From Poriferisodalis sp965221195 (GTDB lineage: Bacteria; Actinomycetota; Acidimicrobiia; Acidimicrobiales; Poriferisodalaceae): a stretch of DNA of 64,000 nt. Location of the stretch: contig OZ244864.1 of assembly GCA_965221195.1 (NCBI GenBank), forward strand, positions 1,178,001 to 1,242,000. The letters are read 5' to 3'. A model generated the notes under the pieces. It saw only the letters and a program-made list of their open reading frames with translations. It made no database searches and was not told the origin of the DNA. Positions 1 to 10,100 of the stretch are shown piece after piece; within the stretch, counting starts at the first letter, position 1; each line of letters starts with the position of its first letter. Both the position numbers and the translations under genes were made by a program.

Positions 1-318
1 CACGGACTCGCTTGGGGCACACGAGGGCCGCTCATGCAGGCGCTGCGCGCAGACTATTTCGGCTCGTCTTCGTTTGCGACAATCATGGGCATCAGCTCGG
101 CCATCGTGATGACCGGCACAGTGCTGGGGCCGCTGGTGGCTGGCTGGCTCGCCGACCTCACCGGCACCTACGTGCTTGCCTTCGTGCTGCTGTCGGTGAT
201 GACCAGCATCGGGATGATCTTTTTCGTTCTGGCCAAGCCCCCGGCACCGCCGAAGCGCGACACAAAGACCAACGCAGCGACTGGCACTGCTGCAGATACA
301 GGCCAAGCGCAGCGATAG
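1..318 (+). CDS. MFS transporter, C-terminal fragment (cut by window start)
   Basis: This is the end of a major facilitator superfamily permease; the reading frame is open from base 1 and stops with TAG at 316-318. Two hydrophobic helices are visible, around GTVLGPLVAGWLADLTG and YVLAFVLLSVMTSIGMIFFVL, and a short polar cytoplasmic tail rich in Ala, Thr and Lys ends the protein. The motif GPLVAGWLAD followed by a final helix is typical of the last two MFS membrane segments. The substrate cannot be told from this fragment. The next gene starts 17 bases later on the same strand, so the two may be co-transcribed. Confidence 0.8.
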   Translation, partial: HGLAWGTRGPLMQALRADYFGSSSFATIMGISSAIVMTGTVLGPLVAGWLADLTGTYVLAFVLLSVMTSIGMIFFVLAKPPAPPKRDTKTNAATGTAADTGQAQR

Positions 319-335
319 GTGGCAGGCTGAAACCC

Positions 336-1307
336 ATGCCTGTTCCGCCGTTGCGCGTCGGCGTGACACCCGATCTGGCCCTGTGGCGACGTCCGCTGGA
401 AGAACGCCGCGAGATCATCGCCCAAGTCGCCGAAGCCGGCTTTGACACCTTGTTCTTCGCCGATCATGTGAGCTTCCGAACCGGCCACGGCCATGACGGC
501 ATGGTCACCGCCGCTGGTCTGTTGAACCTGCATCCCACCCTCAGCGTGTACATAGCCGTCTATCTGCTGCCCTTGCGCCATCCAGTGCTGGTCGCTCGCC
601 AACTTGCGAACCTGGCCGAAATGGCGCCGGGGCGGATTCGCTTCGGCATCGGTATCGGCGGCGACGACCGACACGAAGTGGAAGTGTGTGGCGTGGATCC
701 CCGCACTCGCGGTCGGCGGGCCGATGAGTCGCTCAGCATCGTGCTGCGACTGCTCACCGGCGAGACGGTTGACCATCACGGCGAGTTCTTCTCACTTGAA
801 GCTGCCCGCATCACCCCGGTACCTGACCCGCCGATACCCACCTGCGTGGGGGGCCGGTCTGACGCTGCTGTGCGGCGCGCTGGCCGGTTCGCTGACGGCT
901 GGCTAGCGGCTTGGTGCTCGGTGCGTCGCTACCGCCAGGCAGTGGCGATCTTCGCTGAGGCGGCAGCTTCGCAGCGGGCTGTTGCTGCGCCACCGCCGCA
1001 AGTGCCCGACCACGGTCTGCAGTTGTGGGTCGGTTTCGGCGACAGCCGCGCCGAGGCAGCGGACTGCGTTGCGCCCGAGATTGAACGCTTCTACCAAGTG
1101 CCTTTCTCGGCCTTTGAGAAGTACACGCCGTGCGGCACCGTTGACGACGTTGTGGAGTTCTTCTTGCCGTACCTTGAGGCGGGTTGCCGACATCTCAACA
1201 TCGCCCCGTGCGGCCCGGACCCGGCTATGGCGCTACTGGCAGCAGGAGAAACGGCGCGTCGGTTGCGACAGGCGGATCCGTATGCACGCGTTGACGAGTC
1301 TCAGTGA
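336..1307 (+). CDS. LLM-class (luciferase-like) flavin-dependent oxidoreductase
   Basis: A 323-residue luciferase-like monooxygenase-fold protein that probably uses F420 or FMN. The N-terminus has the family pattern AEAGFDTLFFADHVSF, then LPLRHPVLVARQLANL and the glycine-rich RIRFGIGIGG. A later segment, PPIPTCVGGRSDAAVRRAGRFADGW, is the classic second half of these TIM barrels. The ATG at 336 is chosen because the family start begins there; the reading frame upstream of it translates the MFS gene in the wrong frame. Length matches the family (300-350). The substrate is unknown. A second LLM gene at 10710-11639 belongs to a different subgroup. Confidence 0.85.
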   Translation: MPVPPLRVGVTPDLALWRRPLEERREIIAQVAEAGFDTLFFADHVSFRTGHGHDGMVTAAGLLNLHPTLSVYIAVYLLPLRHPVLVARQLANLAEMAPGRIRFGIGIGGDDRHEVEVCGVDPRTRGRRADESLSIVLRLLTGETVDHHGEFFSLEAARITPVPDPPIPTCVGGRSDAAVRRAGRFADGWLAAWCSVRRYRQAVAIFAEAAASQRAVAAPPPQVPDHGLQLWVGFGDSRAEAADCVAPEIERFYQVPFSAFEKYTPCGTVDDVVEFFLPYLEAGCRHLNIAPCGPDPAMALLAAGETARRLRQADPYARVDESQ

Positions 1308-1373
1308 GGTGCATGGAACCGCAGTCTCCGTGTCAGCGTCTGAACTTGTGAACAGTCTTCGTGAGGGGTTCAG

Positions 1374-1997
1374 ATGGCTGGTGGAATCGCTGTATCGACC
1401 AACCTGCATTGCTTGCATTGGCCGGTCGATCATGTGCCACTTGGCAGGGATACCTTGACCAGCTCCGCTGAAAGATCAGACCAGGCCGCCTGTACACGGT
1501 TTGATGTTGTGCAGACTCGCTTTGAGGACTTCTACGCAACGCACCGCGAGGAGATGGCACGCGCGCTGGGTCTGGTCCTGCGCGATGCGGCTCTTGGCAC
1601 TGAAGCCGCCGATGAGGCCTTCGCCCGGGCCTGCCAGCGTTGGGCCCAAGTTGGTTCGTATGCGAATCCGCCGGGTTGGGTGTACCGGGTCGGACTGAAC
1701 TGGGCCCGGTCGTGGCTGCGACGGGTCCGGCGCGAGCGCGAACGTCAGCCGCTGCTGGCCCAACCTCACGTCACTGAGGATCGGGTCCGCGATCTCGACT
1801 TGGAACAGGCACTGTCAACGCTCAATGACACACACCGAGCCGTGATCGTGGCCCGCTTCTACCTTGACTGGTCGGTAACCGAAACGGCTGAAGCGCTGGG
1901 CATTGCCGCTGGGACTGTCAAGAGTCGCCTTAGCCGAGGACTGGAACAGTTGCGTGACGTGCTGGAAGCGGCACCCGACGAAGAGGAGGGGCCGTGA
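1374..1997 (+). CDS. ECF-type RNA polymerase sigma factor
   Basis: A 207-residue sigma-70 family factor of the extracytoplasmic-function type. Region 2 is visible as RFEDFYATHREEMARALGL through ADEAFARACQRW and the helix NPPGWVYRVGLNWARSWLRR. Region 4 is an HTH: LSTLNDTHRAVIVARFYLDW then ETAEALGIAAGTVKSRLSRG. There is no region 1 or 3. The ATG at 1374 has a GAGGGG 5 bases upstream; the first ~40 residues look non-conserved, so a later start is possible. The 3' end overlaps the next gene by 4 bases (GTGA), so both are translationally coupled. Coupling to a membrane protein suggests an ECF/regulator pair. Confidence 0.88.
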   Translation: MAGGIAVSTNLHCLHWPVDHVPLGRDTLTSSAERSDQAACTRFDVVQTRFEDFYATHREEMARALGLVLRDAALGTEAADEAFARACQRWAQVGSYANPPGWVYRVGLNWARSWLRRVRRERERQPLLAQPHVTEDRVRDLDLEQALSTLNDTHRAVIVARFYLDWSVTETAEALGIAAGTVKSRLSRGLEQLRDVLEAAPDEEEGP

Positions 1998-3442
1998 CCG
2001 CCGAGGACCGCCTCCGCAGCCGACTGCACCGAGAAGCAGCATCGATGCCGACCGGACCGGGTTCGCTCACAGATGTCCAAGCGCGCGCGGCACAATTGCA
2101 GCGCCGACGGACCGTTGTGCGCAGCGGCGCAGGCGCATTCGTACTCGCGGCAGTCGCCCTCGCTGGCATCGTGTCGCTGCGCAATGGCAGCATCAACGAA
2201 CGCTCGGCGACAACGGCCGACGCAGACGATGCTGCGGAAGCCGCAGCTATGGCCGACACGTCCGAGTCCGGCATGGCTGAGTCCGGCATGGCTGAGTCCG
2301 ACATGGCTGAGTCCGACATGGTTGAGCCGGACATAGCTCTCTCAGAAGCTGGCGACGCACTGAGCGCTATCGACGAAAGGCCCGAAGCCGGTGACGACAT
2401 GGCCGATGATGACACAGTCGACGCGGAGATGGCCGACGAAGAAATGGCGGCAGGAGAGATGGCCGCAGAAGCGCTCGCGGAAACAACAACCGACCAAACA
2501 GATAGCCAACAAGCCCTTTCGCCCGCAAGCAGCGAAGCCGAAACTGCCGTGTTTGCCACGACGGTGTCAACCGTGAAACCGCCCCCAGCACCCGAAGGCG
2601 CAGCCCTGCGCTACTCCTTCAGCGGACGTCACGCACTCGCGCAAACAGCCGATAGTTGGTATGCCTACGACGGTACCGACTGGCAGCCGGTGGTTTTGCC
2701 CGACCACATGGAAGTGGCTGCTGTCGATTTGACCGAATCAGGACGCATTGCGGTGCTCGGCGTAATGCAACCGCTCGAATGCGATCGTGCCCAAGTGGTG
2801 GCCGTTCGCATCGGCACCCAATGGAGCTACGTCCACGTCAACGACGACACTCCGCCAGCCGTGGGTTGGGAGCTGCTGGATGCTCGCGTCCGAGTCACCG
2901 ACACCGGCATTGAGTTGGAACGTTCCGAGCGCTTGTGGCTCGACGATAAGTGTGCCGACACTTCCGCCACGTTGACCGGTTCAGCAGCAGAACTCGTCAC
3001 CGAACTGAGACATCTCGGCGAGATCCGACGTGACAGCCAGCTGTACGCACGGCTCAACGGCGGGTTCGCACAACGGTGGCCGGAAGTTGCTCGCTTTGAT
3101 GTGCGTGCTGCTACCACATCGGATGCTGTTTTGGATTGGACGGACGCGAGTCCGCCGGAACACTCAACACCAGCGCTGCGCCTCACTCCGAACCAGCAGG
3201 GTGACAGCAACGCATCAGCAGCGGTGCTGGGTGAGACCACCGTCCTGGGTGTCACTGCGACCATGCGCGCTAGCGGAGCCATGGTGGTACTCCAACGTGG
3301 CGAGCAGACGTGGGAGATCTGCCCGATTGCCAATGAAGAACTGGAGTTGGTACACGGTGAGATCGGCTGGGCGGGTGAGCATCTAGCTGTCATCGTCGGC
3401 AAGCCGAACCAGACGCTCTTTCTCGTCGAACGCAATCAATGA
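1994..3442 (+). CDS. Single-helix membrane protein coupled to the ECF sigma factor (possible anti-sigma-like regulator)
   Basis: A 482-residue protein with a short basic cytoplasmic N-terminus (~45 residues), one membrane helix (GAGAFVLAAVALAGIVSL) and a long extracytoplasmic part. After the helix comes a low-complexity acidic stalk rich in Met, Ala, Glu and Ser, including five copies of a pentapeptide such as ESGMA/ESDMA, then MADEEMAAGEMAAEALAE. The C-terminal ~280 residues look globular (SWYAYDGTDWQPVVLP and similar strands) and resemble no family I can name. The GTG start overlaps the sigma factor stop. Topology and coupling suggest a sensor or anti-sigma role, but no ZAS zinc motif (HxxxCxxC) is visible, so this is inference. 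Confidence 0.65.
   Translation: MTAEDRLRSRLHREAASMPTGPGSLTDVQARAAQLQRRRTVVRSGAGAFVLAAVALAGIVSLRNGSINERSATTADADDAAEAAAMADTSESGMAESGMAESDMAESDMVEPDIALSEAGDALSAIDERPEAGDDMADDDTVDAEMADEEMAAGEMAAEALAETTTDQTDSQQALSPASSEAETAVFATTVSTVKPPPAPEGAALRYSFSGRHALAQTADSWYAYDGTDWQPVVLPDHMEVAAVDLTESGRIAVLGVMQPLECDRAQVVAVRIGTQWSYVHVNDDTPPAVGWELLDARVRVTDTGIELERSERLWLDDKCADTSATLTGSAAELVTELRHLGEIRRDSQLYARLNGGFAQRWPEVARFDVRAATTSDAVLDWTDASPPEHSTPALRLTPNQQGDSNASAAVLGETTVLGVTATMRASGAMVVLQRGEQTWEICPIANEELELVHGEIGWAGEHLAVIVGKPNQTLFLVERNQ
2264..2338 (+). repeat. Five tandem 15-bp in-frame repeats
   Basis: Five consecutive 15-base units begin GAGTCCGGCATGGCT. Units 1 and 2 are identical, units 3 and 4 carry single changes, and unit 5 has diverged further. 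They encode the Glu-Ser-Gly/Asp-Met-Ala stalk of the membrane protein, and because the period is a multiple of 3 they keep the frame. Confidence 0.9.
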
Positions 3443-3520
3443 AGTTGCTGCATGCCCGGCTTGTGAATCAGGCTGGCCTCAGCGCGGATCTTCTGCTGTG
3501 TGTCACCGCTCGGTCGGTTG

Positions 3521-6500
3521 TCACGTCGGCGCCAAAGGCATGTCAAAGGCATTGAGTGCTTGGGCGGGTACAGCATCGATTGCTTTTCGCAGCGCGTTGC
3601 CCTCAAGAACGTCCGGCTCCGCCGGTGTTCCGTCGGCCCGCAGGTACAGCAGCACCACCCGTCCGACACGGCGGCCGGTTGAGTTTTCGACGCACCACGC
3701 GTAGGTCGCTGCCTGAGTGCGATACGCCTCGGCTTGTCCTCGCGCAGCATCGTCGGAGTCGGGCATCACACCGAGAGCGTCTGTCTTGAAATCAACGACG
3801 ACGAGATGGCGGGAGTCGCTGTCCTCATAGAGCAAATCGATGAGTCCTTCGACAAGGATGCTCGGCTTGTCGGGAACTGACAGTGGTACCGCGGCATACA
3901 GCTCGCGCCAGATACGGCCATTGCGTGCCCGAACGATTTCGTCGCTGCTCAACGCTGACCGCACAAAGTGCTCAATGTCGGTGTGCTGTGAGCGAGGCAC
4001 GCTCGCGGCATTGGCCTGAGCCGCTACGTGACGCTCGAGATCGGCGCCGGTGTCCAAATCGATGACTTGCAGCACACCATGTGTGGCCGTGCCGATGGCT
4101 GTCCCGCCCCGACCGCGGCGCTGCGGACGTTGCCGTGTGCTGAGGTAATCGTCGTCGGGGACATCCTTGGCTGGCTGTAAGAAATCCTGCAAGAAATCCT
4201 GTTGGTGGTAGTGGCGGGCAATGCGACTAGCGCTGATCGACGAGAAAGCCTGCGATGCCGCAGCGGCAGAGTTGCGGCGTTTGAGCCATGCCTGACGGTC
4301 AGCTAGCCCGGTTCGCGGCGGTCTAGTAGCAGACGCCGCCGTATGGTCTGGTTCAGGGCGAACGACGGGTTCTTCCCGGTAGTCCCACAGGCTGCCGACA
4401 ACGCCAGTTGCTGGTGGGAGTACGTCCGCGATGAGCTGCGCGCTGGTGCGCTTACGCTCGGCACCTTCCGCTAGGGAAGCTTCAGAAGGCTGAGACCGAT
4501 GCAGCGACACCACCAAATGATCTTGCGCGCGAGTGCAGCCCACATAGAGCAGCCTGATCCGCTCGAAGTGATCGGCGTGTCGCTCCCGGTCGCGCCAAGC
4601 CTCAAGCACACCAGTCTCGACACCTTTGCGCAGTCGGACCGCAGCCGCGCCCGACCAACGTGCGCTGCTGCCTCTCGCGCTGTTGTCATCGCTGTCAGTG
4701 CGCGGCTGTTCCCAAGCGCTATCCCCGAAGCCGATCTGCACCGAATCTGAGCGAGCGCGGTTGCCACCGTTCAGCCCTGCCAAGATCACGATGGGAAATT
4801 CGAGGCCCTTGGCCGCATGAATGGTCAGCACCCGCACCGAGTCGTCGTCGGACTCGGGCAGAATTGCCTCGGTTACTTTGGCTCGGTCTGATGTTTGGGT
4901 CTCGGCCCATCGCAGGAAGCCGCGCAGTCCACCTTGCTGGCTCTCCGACCAGGCACGCGCCTGATCGATCACATAGCGGACCTGGCGCCACACTTCACGC
5001 TGCGGAGGGGAGACTGCGGCCTGTTCGAGCAGTCGCCGATCTCGCACTAAGCGATCGAGCAGCATCGCAGGTGTTGCCTCAAAGTGTTGGTTGTACAGCT
5101 CACGCAGATGAGCCAAGCCTTGTGCAACCGGGTGGGCTTCGCCGCCTTGCAGCTTTGAGAGGTCTGATGCGAAACAGCTCCACGACCGAACGGCTCGGTG
5201 GTAGGAGTACAGGTCGTCGTCGCCGCACCCGTAGAGCGGCGTGCGCAATGCGCTGACTACGGCTAGTTGGTCGTCGGGGTCGGCGATGGCCCGCAAGCAC
5301 ATCATGAGGTCTCGCACAGTGCGGCTGCGCCACACAAACTCCGATGCTTCTAGCCGGTAAGGGATCTGGGCATCGGACAATCCCCGCTCGAGCTGAGGCA
5401 AGCCGGTGCGGGTCGGCACCAAAATGGCAATGTCGGCAAGCTTCGCAGGCCGCAGTTGCTTGGTGTGGTGGTCCTCCACCTGCCAGCCGTCGTCGAGCAT
5501 CTCGCCGATCAGTGCAGCTATGTCGCAAGCTTCGATCTCGCGAATGCTGTCTGCAGTTTGATCGCCGCCCTGTTGCACAGTGATGTGGGGGTGATGACCA
5601 ATCGTCACCACCGCCGGTCCCGGCCTGACCGCCGGTCGCCAGCTCATCAAAGGTGTGTACGCAGGCTGCAAGCCGGCACCCATTCCGGACTCGTCGCCGT
5701 CGATGAGTTCGGTGAACACTGCGTTGACCCAATTGATGATCGGCTCAGACGAACGGAAGTTCACCTGCAGTTTCGTCAGTGAACCCATCTGGCTGCCGAA
5801 TCGGACGCGTGCATTGAGATACAGCCCGATGTCGGCCCGCCGGAAGCGGTAGATGGACTGCTTCGGATCGCCTACGAAGAACAGTCGGCCCGGCGCGATG
5901 TTCATGTCAGACCACGAGTCGTGTTCGACGCGCTGGCCGTCGGTGCTGTTCGCACTGGGCAGACCGGTGGGGTCGCCGGCGATGAGCGTTGCAATCTCGA
6001 TCTGGATCGGGTCGGTGTCTTGAGATTCGTCGAGCAGGATCTGCCGGTAGCGCCCGTGCAGTGAGGAGCGGGCTGCCGATGAGTGGCGGAGAAGGTCGCG
6101 TGCGCGAACCAGCAAGTCGTGGAACTCCAGCCGACCTGCCGCGTGACGCTGTTCGGCTGCTTCGAGTGTGAATCGCGCAATGCGATCACAGATCAGTGCG
6201 ATGGCATCGCTGAGTGCGGTTGCTGCGATTTGCGCGCACAGCGCGCGCAGCTCGCGGAAGTCAGCCCGGACGCTGCTGAGGCTTCTCCAGTTCTTTTTTC
6301 TGCCGATGTTGCCGATTTTTGGTACGCCTACGGTGGGATCTTCGGCGCTGACTAGCACCGCAATGCGCTGCGCGTCGTCATGTGCAAGAGCGAGGCGTGT
6401 CACGAACTCGTCGAGTTGCCCGAAGCGAGCGAGAGCAGGGTCGTCAACTGCGCTGCATTCGTAGTTCCGACCGAACAGTGCTCGCCCCCTCGTTACCACG

Positions 6501-7168
6501 TCGATTACGTTGACGGGGCTGGCCGTAGGCACCTCAGCGGCGCAGCAAATGCGGTCCCAGTTGGCGTTGAAGGCCACGCCGACCTCGGTGAGATCCGAGA
6601 AGTTGACACCCGCAGCGTCAAGCGCCTCGATAGCCCAGCGCGCAGCGTGGTCGTCAAAGAGGCGGTCGGTGAAGCGGTCCCAGCGTTCGGCGAAGTCAAC
6701 TTCGCTTGAGATCTGGTCGAGTGCCTCGAATTTCGGTGGCAGGCCCGCCTCGATTGCATACTCGGCAAGGATGCGGCGAGCAAAGCCGTGCAGGGTGGAG
6801 ATGGCCGCTGAGTCGAGATCGTCGAGTGCGCGGCGCAGTAGGTCTGCCTCTGAGGCCTCGGGTGCGGCGGCCAGCTTGGCGCCGAGTCCTGCCCGGATGC
6901 GATTTCGAAGTTCCGCTGCTGCCTTGTCGGTGAACGTGATCGCCGCCAGCTTGTCCATCGGGACCGGATCGGCACCACTTACTAGCGCAACGACGCGCTC
7001 CACCAAGGCGCGCGTCTTGCCGGTACCTGCCCCGGCCTCTACAAACATCGTCGTGCCGGTTTCCTGCGAGACGCGCCGTCGCTCGACAGCGTCGGCGGGT
7101 TCGCGCCCCGAAGCAGGCGAGTTTGCAGCGTCCGTCGCTGCGGAGATATCTCTTAGCGCTTCGCTCAT
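3521..7168 (-). CDS. AddA-like ATP-dependent helicase/exonuclease (UvrD helicase plus PD-(D/E)XK nuclease)
   Basis: A 1215-residue superfamily 1A helicase with a C-terminal nuclease, expected to resect double-strand ends for recombination. Walker A is EAGAGTGKT (residues ~44-52), motif Ia is ITFTDKAAAELRNRI, motif II is LLDESQDTDPIQ, motif III is GDPKQSIYRFRRAD, motif V is VLTIHAAKGLEFPIV and motif VI is LLYVGCTRAQDHLVV. The nuclease lies near the C-terminus: LVEGLIDLL followed by VVVDFKTD, then QAATYAWCVE. All motor and nuclease signatures look intact. The start codon overlaps the stop of the upstream partner by 4 bases, so the subunits are translationally coupled. RecB or mycobacterial AdnB are the alternatives; the AddA-like order fits best. 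Confidence 0.88.
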   Translation of the reverse strand: MSEALRDISAATDAANSPASGREPADAVERRRVSQETGTTMFVEAGAGTGKTRALVERVVALVSGADPVPMDKLAAITFTDKAAAELRNRIRAGLGAKLAAAPEASEADLLRRALDDLDSAAISTLHGFARRILAEYAIEAGLPPKFEALDQISSEVDFAERWDRFTDRLFDDHAARWAIEALDAAGVNFSDLTEVGVAFNANWDRICCAAEVPTASPVNVIDVVTRGRALFGRNYECSAVDDPALARFGQLDEFVTRLALAHDDAQRIAVLVSAEDPTVGVPKIGNIGRKKNWRSLSSVRADFRELRALCAQIAATALSDAIALICDRIARFTLEAAEQRHAAGRLEFHDLLVRARDLLRHSSAARSSLHGRYRQILLDESQDTDPIQIEIATLIAGDPTGLPSANSTDGQRVEHDSWSDMNIAPGRLFFVGDPKQSIYRFRRADIGLYLNARVRFGSQMGSLTKLQVNFRSSEPIINWVNAVFTELIDGDESGMGAGLQPAYTPLMSWRPAVRPGPAVVTIGHHPHITVQQGGDQTADSIREIEACDIAALIGEMLDDGWQVEDHHTKQLRPAKLADIAILVPTRTGLPQLERGLSDAQIPYRLEASEFVWRSRTVRDLMMCLRAIADPDDQLAVVSALRTPLYGCGDDDLYSYHRAVRSWSCFASDLSKLQGGEAHPVAQGLAHLRELYNQHFEATPAMLLDRLVRDRRLLEQAAVSPPQREVWRQVRYVIDQARAWSESQQGGLRGFLRWAETQTSDRAKVTEAILPESDDDSVRVLTIHAAKGLEFPIVILAGLNGGNRARSDSVQIGFGDSAWEQPRTDSDDNSARGSSARWSGAAAVRLRKGVETGVLEAWRDRERHADHFERIRLLYVGCTRAQDHLVVSLHRSQPSEASLAEGAERKRTSAQLIADVLPPATGVVGSLWDYREEPVVRPEPDHTAASATRPPRTGLADRQAWLKRRNSAAAASQAFSSISASRIARHYHQQDFLQDFLQPAKDVPDDDYLSTRQRPQRRGRGGTAIGTATHGVLQVIDLDTGADLERHVAAQANAASVPRSQHTDIEHFVRSALSSDEIVRARNGRIWRELYAAVPLSVPDKPSILVEGLIDLLYEDSDSRHLVVVDFKTDALGVMPDSDDAARGQAEAYRTQAATYAWCVENSTGRRVGRVVLLYLRADGTPAEPDVLEGNALRKAIDAVPAQALNAFDMPLAPT

Positions 7169-10100
7169 GGTGTGGCCTCGGGTTCAACTAGGGCGGCGAA
7201 ACGCGCCACGGCATCGTCGCTGTGCTTGCGCAGCCAGGCACTGCGAATCTCGGCGGTGCCAAGCCCGTCGGGGTCGCAGTAAGGGCACACCGTGTAGCCC
7301 TTACGGTCGTCATCGGTTGCGGAGTACCCGAGGAACATTCCGCTGCGAATGCCCGAGACGATCACGCTCACGATGCGATGGAACTGCTCCATGAGGTGCT
7401 CGTTGACATCGAGTCCTAGCCAGTGCCATTTTCCAAGCTCGCCGGTAATGAACCAATACGCTGCACATTTGACAGCGTCCGTCGCTTTGCCGGTGCCGAA
7501 ATGCTTCGCGGCCGCAAGCGCGTAGACCGGTAGCTGCAGTTTCTTGCCTGCGAGGGTGGGGTTTTCGATGTCGAGTTTTTTGTAACTGCTGGTGCCCCCA
7601 GTCTTATAGTCCACGACCACTATCGATCCGTCGTGATGGCGTTCGACACGGTCCACCACACCGCGAAACCGAACGACGGTCCCGTCGTCGAGTTCGTATG
7701 TGACCGCCTCGGCGCTGCCATCGAGTCCGAAGCGGAACTCCGAGCTGAGAATTTGTCCGCGTGTTGTGTCGCTTCGATCTTGGTCGCGGTCAAGTAGTTC
7801 TGCGAGGTCGGCTAGCAGTCTGTCTCGGTCGCGTTCCCACAGTACGACGCGACCGGTGAGACCGTGCTGCTCGGCCTGACGGGCCAGACGCTGTCCGATT
7901 GTTACAAGACGGTTGCGGTCGCGGTCGTCGGGTAAACGTAGTGGTCCCGGTGGCAAGTAGGGGGGCGCACTGTCGGCATCGCCGGTGTTGTTGTCGTGAA
8001 ATCCAAAGGTGCCGTTCTGCATCGCATCGAAAGAACGGAAAAACTCATCAATGGCATCGTGCATGAGCCTGCCGCGTTCGCTGGGTGCCAATCGCAGCAC
8101 AGCCTCGGGCTCTTCGAGTACATGAACTTTGAGCAGATGTTCAAACAGGAATCGCCGCGGGCACGATGCCCACGCCTCTAGCCGCGAGGGTGACATCACT
8201 TCAGCAAACGCAGCGTCACTGTCGACGACAGATGCAAGGTTGCCATCGAATCGGGTGAAGCGATTGCTGCGCCTCCCGGCTGTCATTTCAACACCGGCGC
8301 TGAAGGCCGGATCGCCGAACAGCGGGTGATCGGACGCACGACGTTCAACTGGTGTCATAGACCAGACGCTGGCCGAGTCGTACTCTTGTTCGGTAGCGGG
8401 GAACGAAGCCGACAGCACACCTGTGACATACGAAGGAGATTCGAAGATGCCCTTAACCGTGTCGTCGCGCGCTGCGGTTCCTAAGCGTTCGCTGCTGACA
8501 TAGCCGTCGGCGAACATGTCTGAGTCGGCAGTTAACGCCTTGACGGTTGGTGCTAGCCAGCGCGAAGGCACGTACTCGGTGTTTTGGCGCAGGTTGCCTC
8601 GCGGCACAGTGAGGGTGCTGCACTGGCTTGCACTTGCCAATGCAGCCAAAAGTGCGCGGTGTTCGTCGGCTGTCGCGTGAGCGCTCGATGACATGGCCTG
8701 GCCCATAGCTCGGCGCTCTTCGTCGTGGATGAGGCTGTCGGGTGCGTGACGTCGAGGCAGGATGCTTTCGGCGAGACCCACGATGTAGACGCTGCGAGGA
8801 GCCATGTCGACGGCACGGCTCAGCGGTCCGACGTACACGCCTCTGCTGGCGGCGCTGCTGTGTCTGTGCGGGTCAGAAAGCTCATCGGACAGGGCCTGGG
8901 CCATAGTGCTGAGGTCGACTCGGGGTTCGACAGCGCCGAGTTCGGACAGCCGATCCAGCGCTTCGAGTACCCGCTTCGCAGCTTTGGTCTGCCAATCGGG
9001 CCAATCGAGCGTCCACGGAGCACGCCCGACATCACCCACATGACCCACATAGCGGCGCAGAGCCGCGCGAAGCCAATCGCACAAGCGCGGCCATGTATGC
9101 CGTGAACGGCCTCTAGCGAGGTGACTCCCCAACTCCTCGACGAACTCGGCGAGACAGCGACACTCGGCAGCCTCGTCGCGCAGTCGCTCAACACGGTGCA
9201 TGCTCGGGTCTTCGCTGGAGAGTTCGTATTCGCTGCGCGTCTCCAGCTCGCTGGCGTGCGCCGCAAGCCGGACCCTCCAGTCGCTACCACCGGTCACCCG
9301 GGCCAAGCGGCTGAGATGTTCCCACTTAGAGTCGGGAATGAAGAAACTCTCGCCGTCGCGGCGGTCACCGACTGCATGTCGTGGCACCCGCGCGCCTGCG
9401 AGCAGATCGAAGACATCCCGACGAGCGAGCCGAGGTTCGTCAAGCCGAGCGTCGGCCAATGCGGTGAGCCGCAGTGCGAACTGCCCGTAGGCCGATTCGG
9501 CCAGCGTTCGAGCGGTGCTGCCGTGGGTGCCGATACCTGCAGCCTCAAACTGCTCTTCGAAGGCACGCCCGTAAGGGGCCTCGGACCCATAGAACACAGC
9601 GATGTCAGACGCTGCGATCCCAGAGTCGAGATCGGCCATGACCGACCTCAGCACCGTGCGGACTTCTTCGTCGGGGTCGGTAACGCTGATGACCCGCTGT
9701 GCAGTCGCGATCTCGACTGGGTCGATCGGACCCGATGGGCACGATGGCAGTTCCGGCAGCGACACCCCAAGCCGAGTACACACCATGTGAGCCGCGTCGT
9801 CGCCTGAATGGTCGCCGGTGACTCCGATGAGAACCGGCAGGTCTGACTGTGCAGCGCTGTGGCGCGCGAGCGCGCTCGTTAGGCGGGCCTCGCGCGCCGA
9901 CAACCGCCTCGGCAGATACAGCACGAACTGCCCCAGCTCGCCGAGTATCTGCGCGCCAACATCGGTGGACACGGCTGCGGTGGCAGCGTCGAGCAAATCG
10001 GCCGAATCGAACCACTCTGGACTCAATGACTCTTGAACGCGTCGGCACAGCTCCACCACCGCTGCAGCACGTTCGGACAACCCCCCGAGACGTCGACGCT

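Noticed and set aside
12..335. Possible N-terminal extension of the first LLM oxidoreductase
   Set aside because: It is the MFS gene read in another frame; the family-like sequence begins at the ATG at 336.
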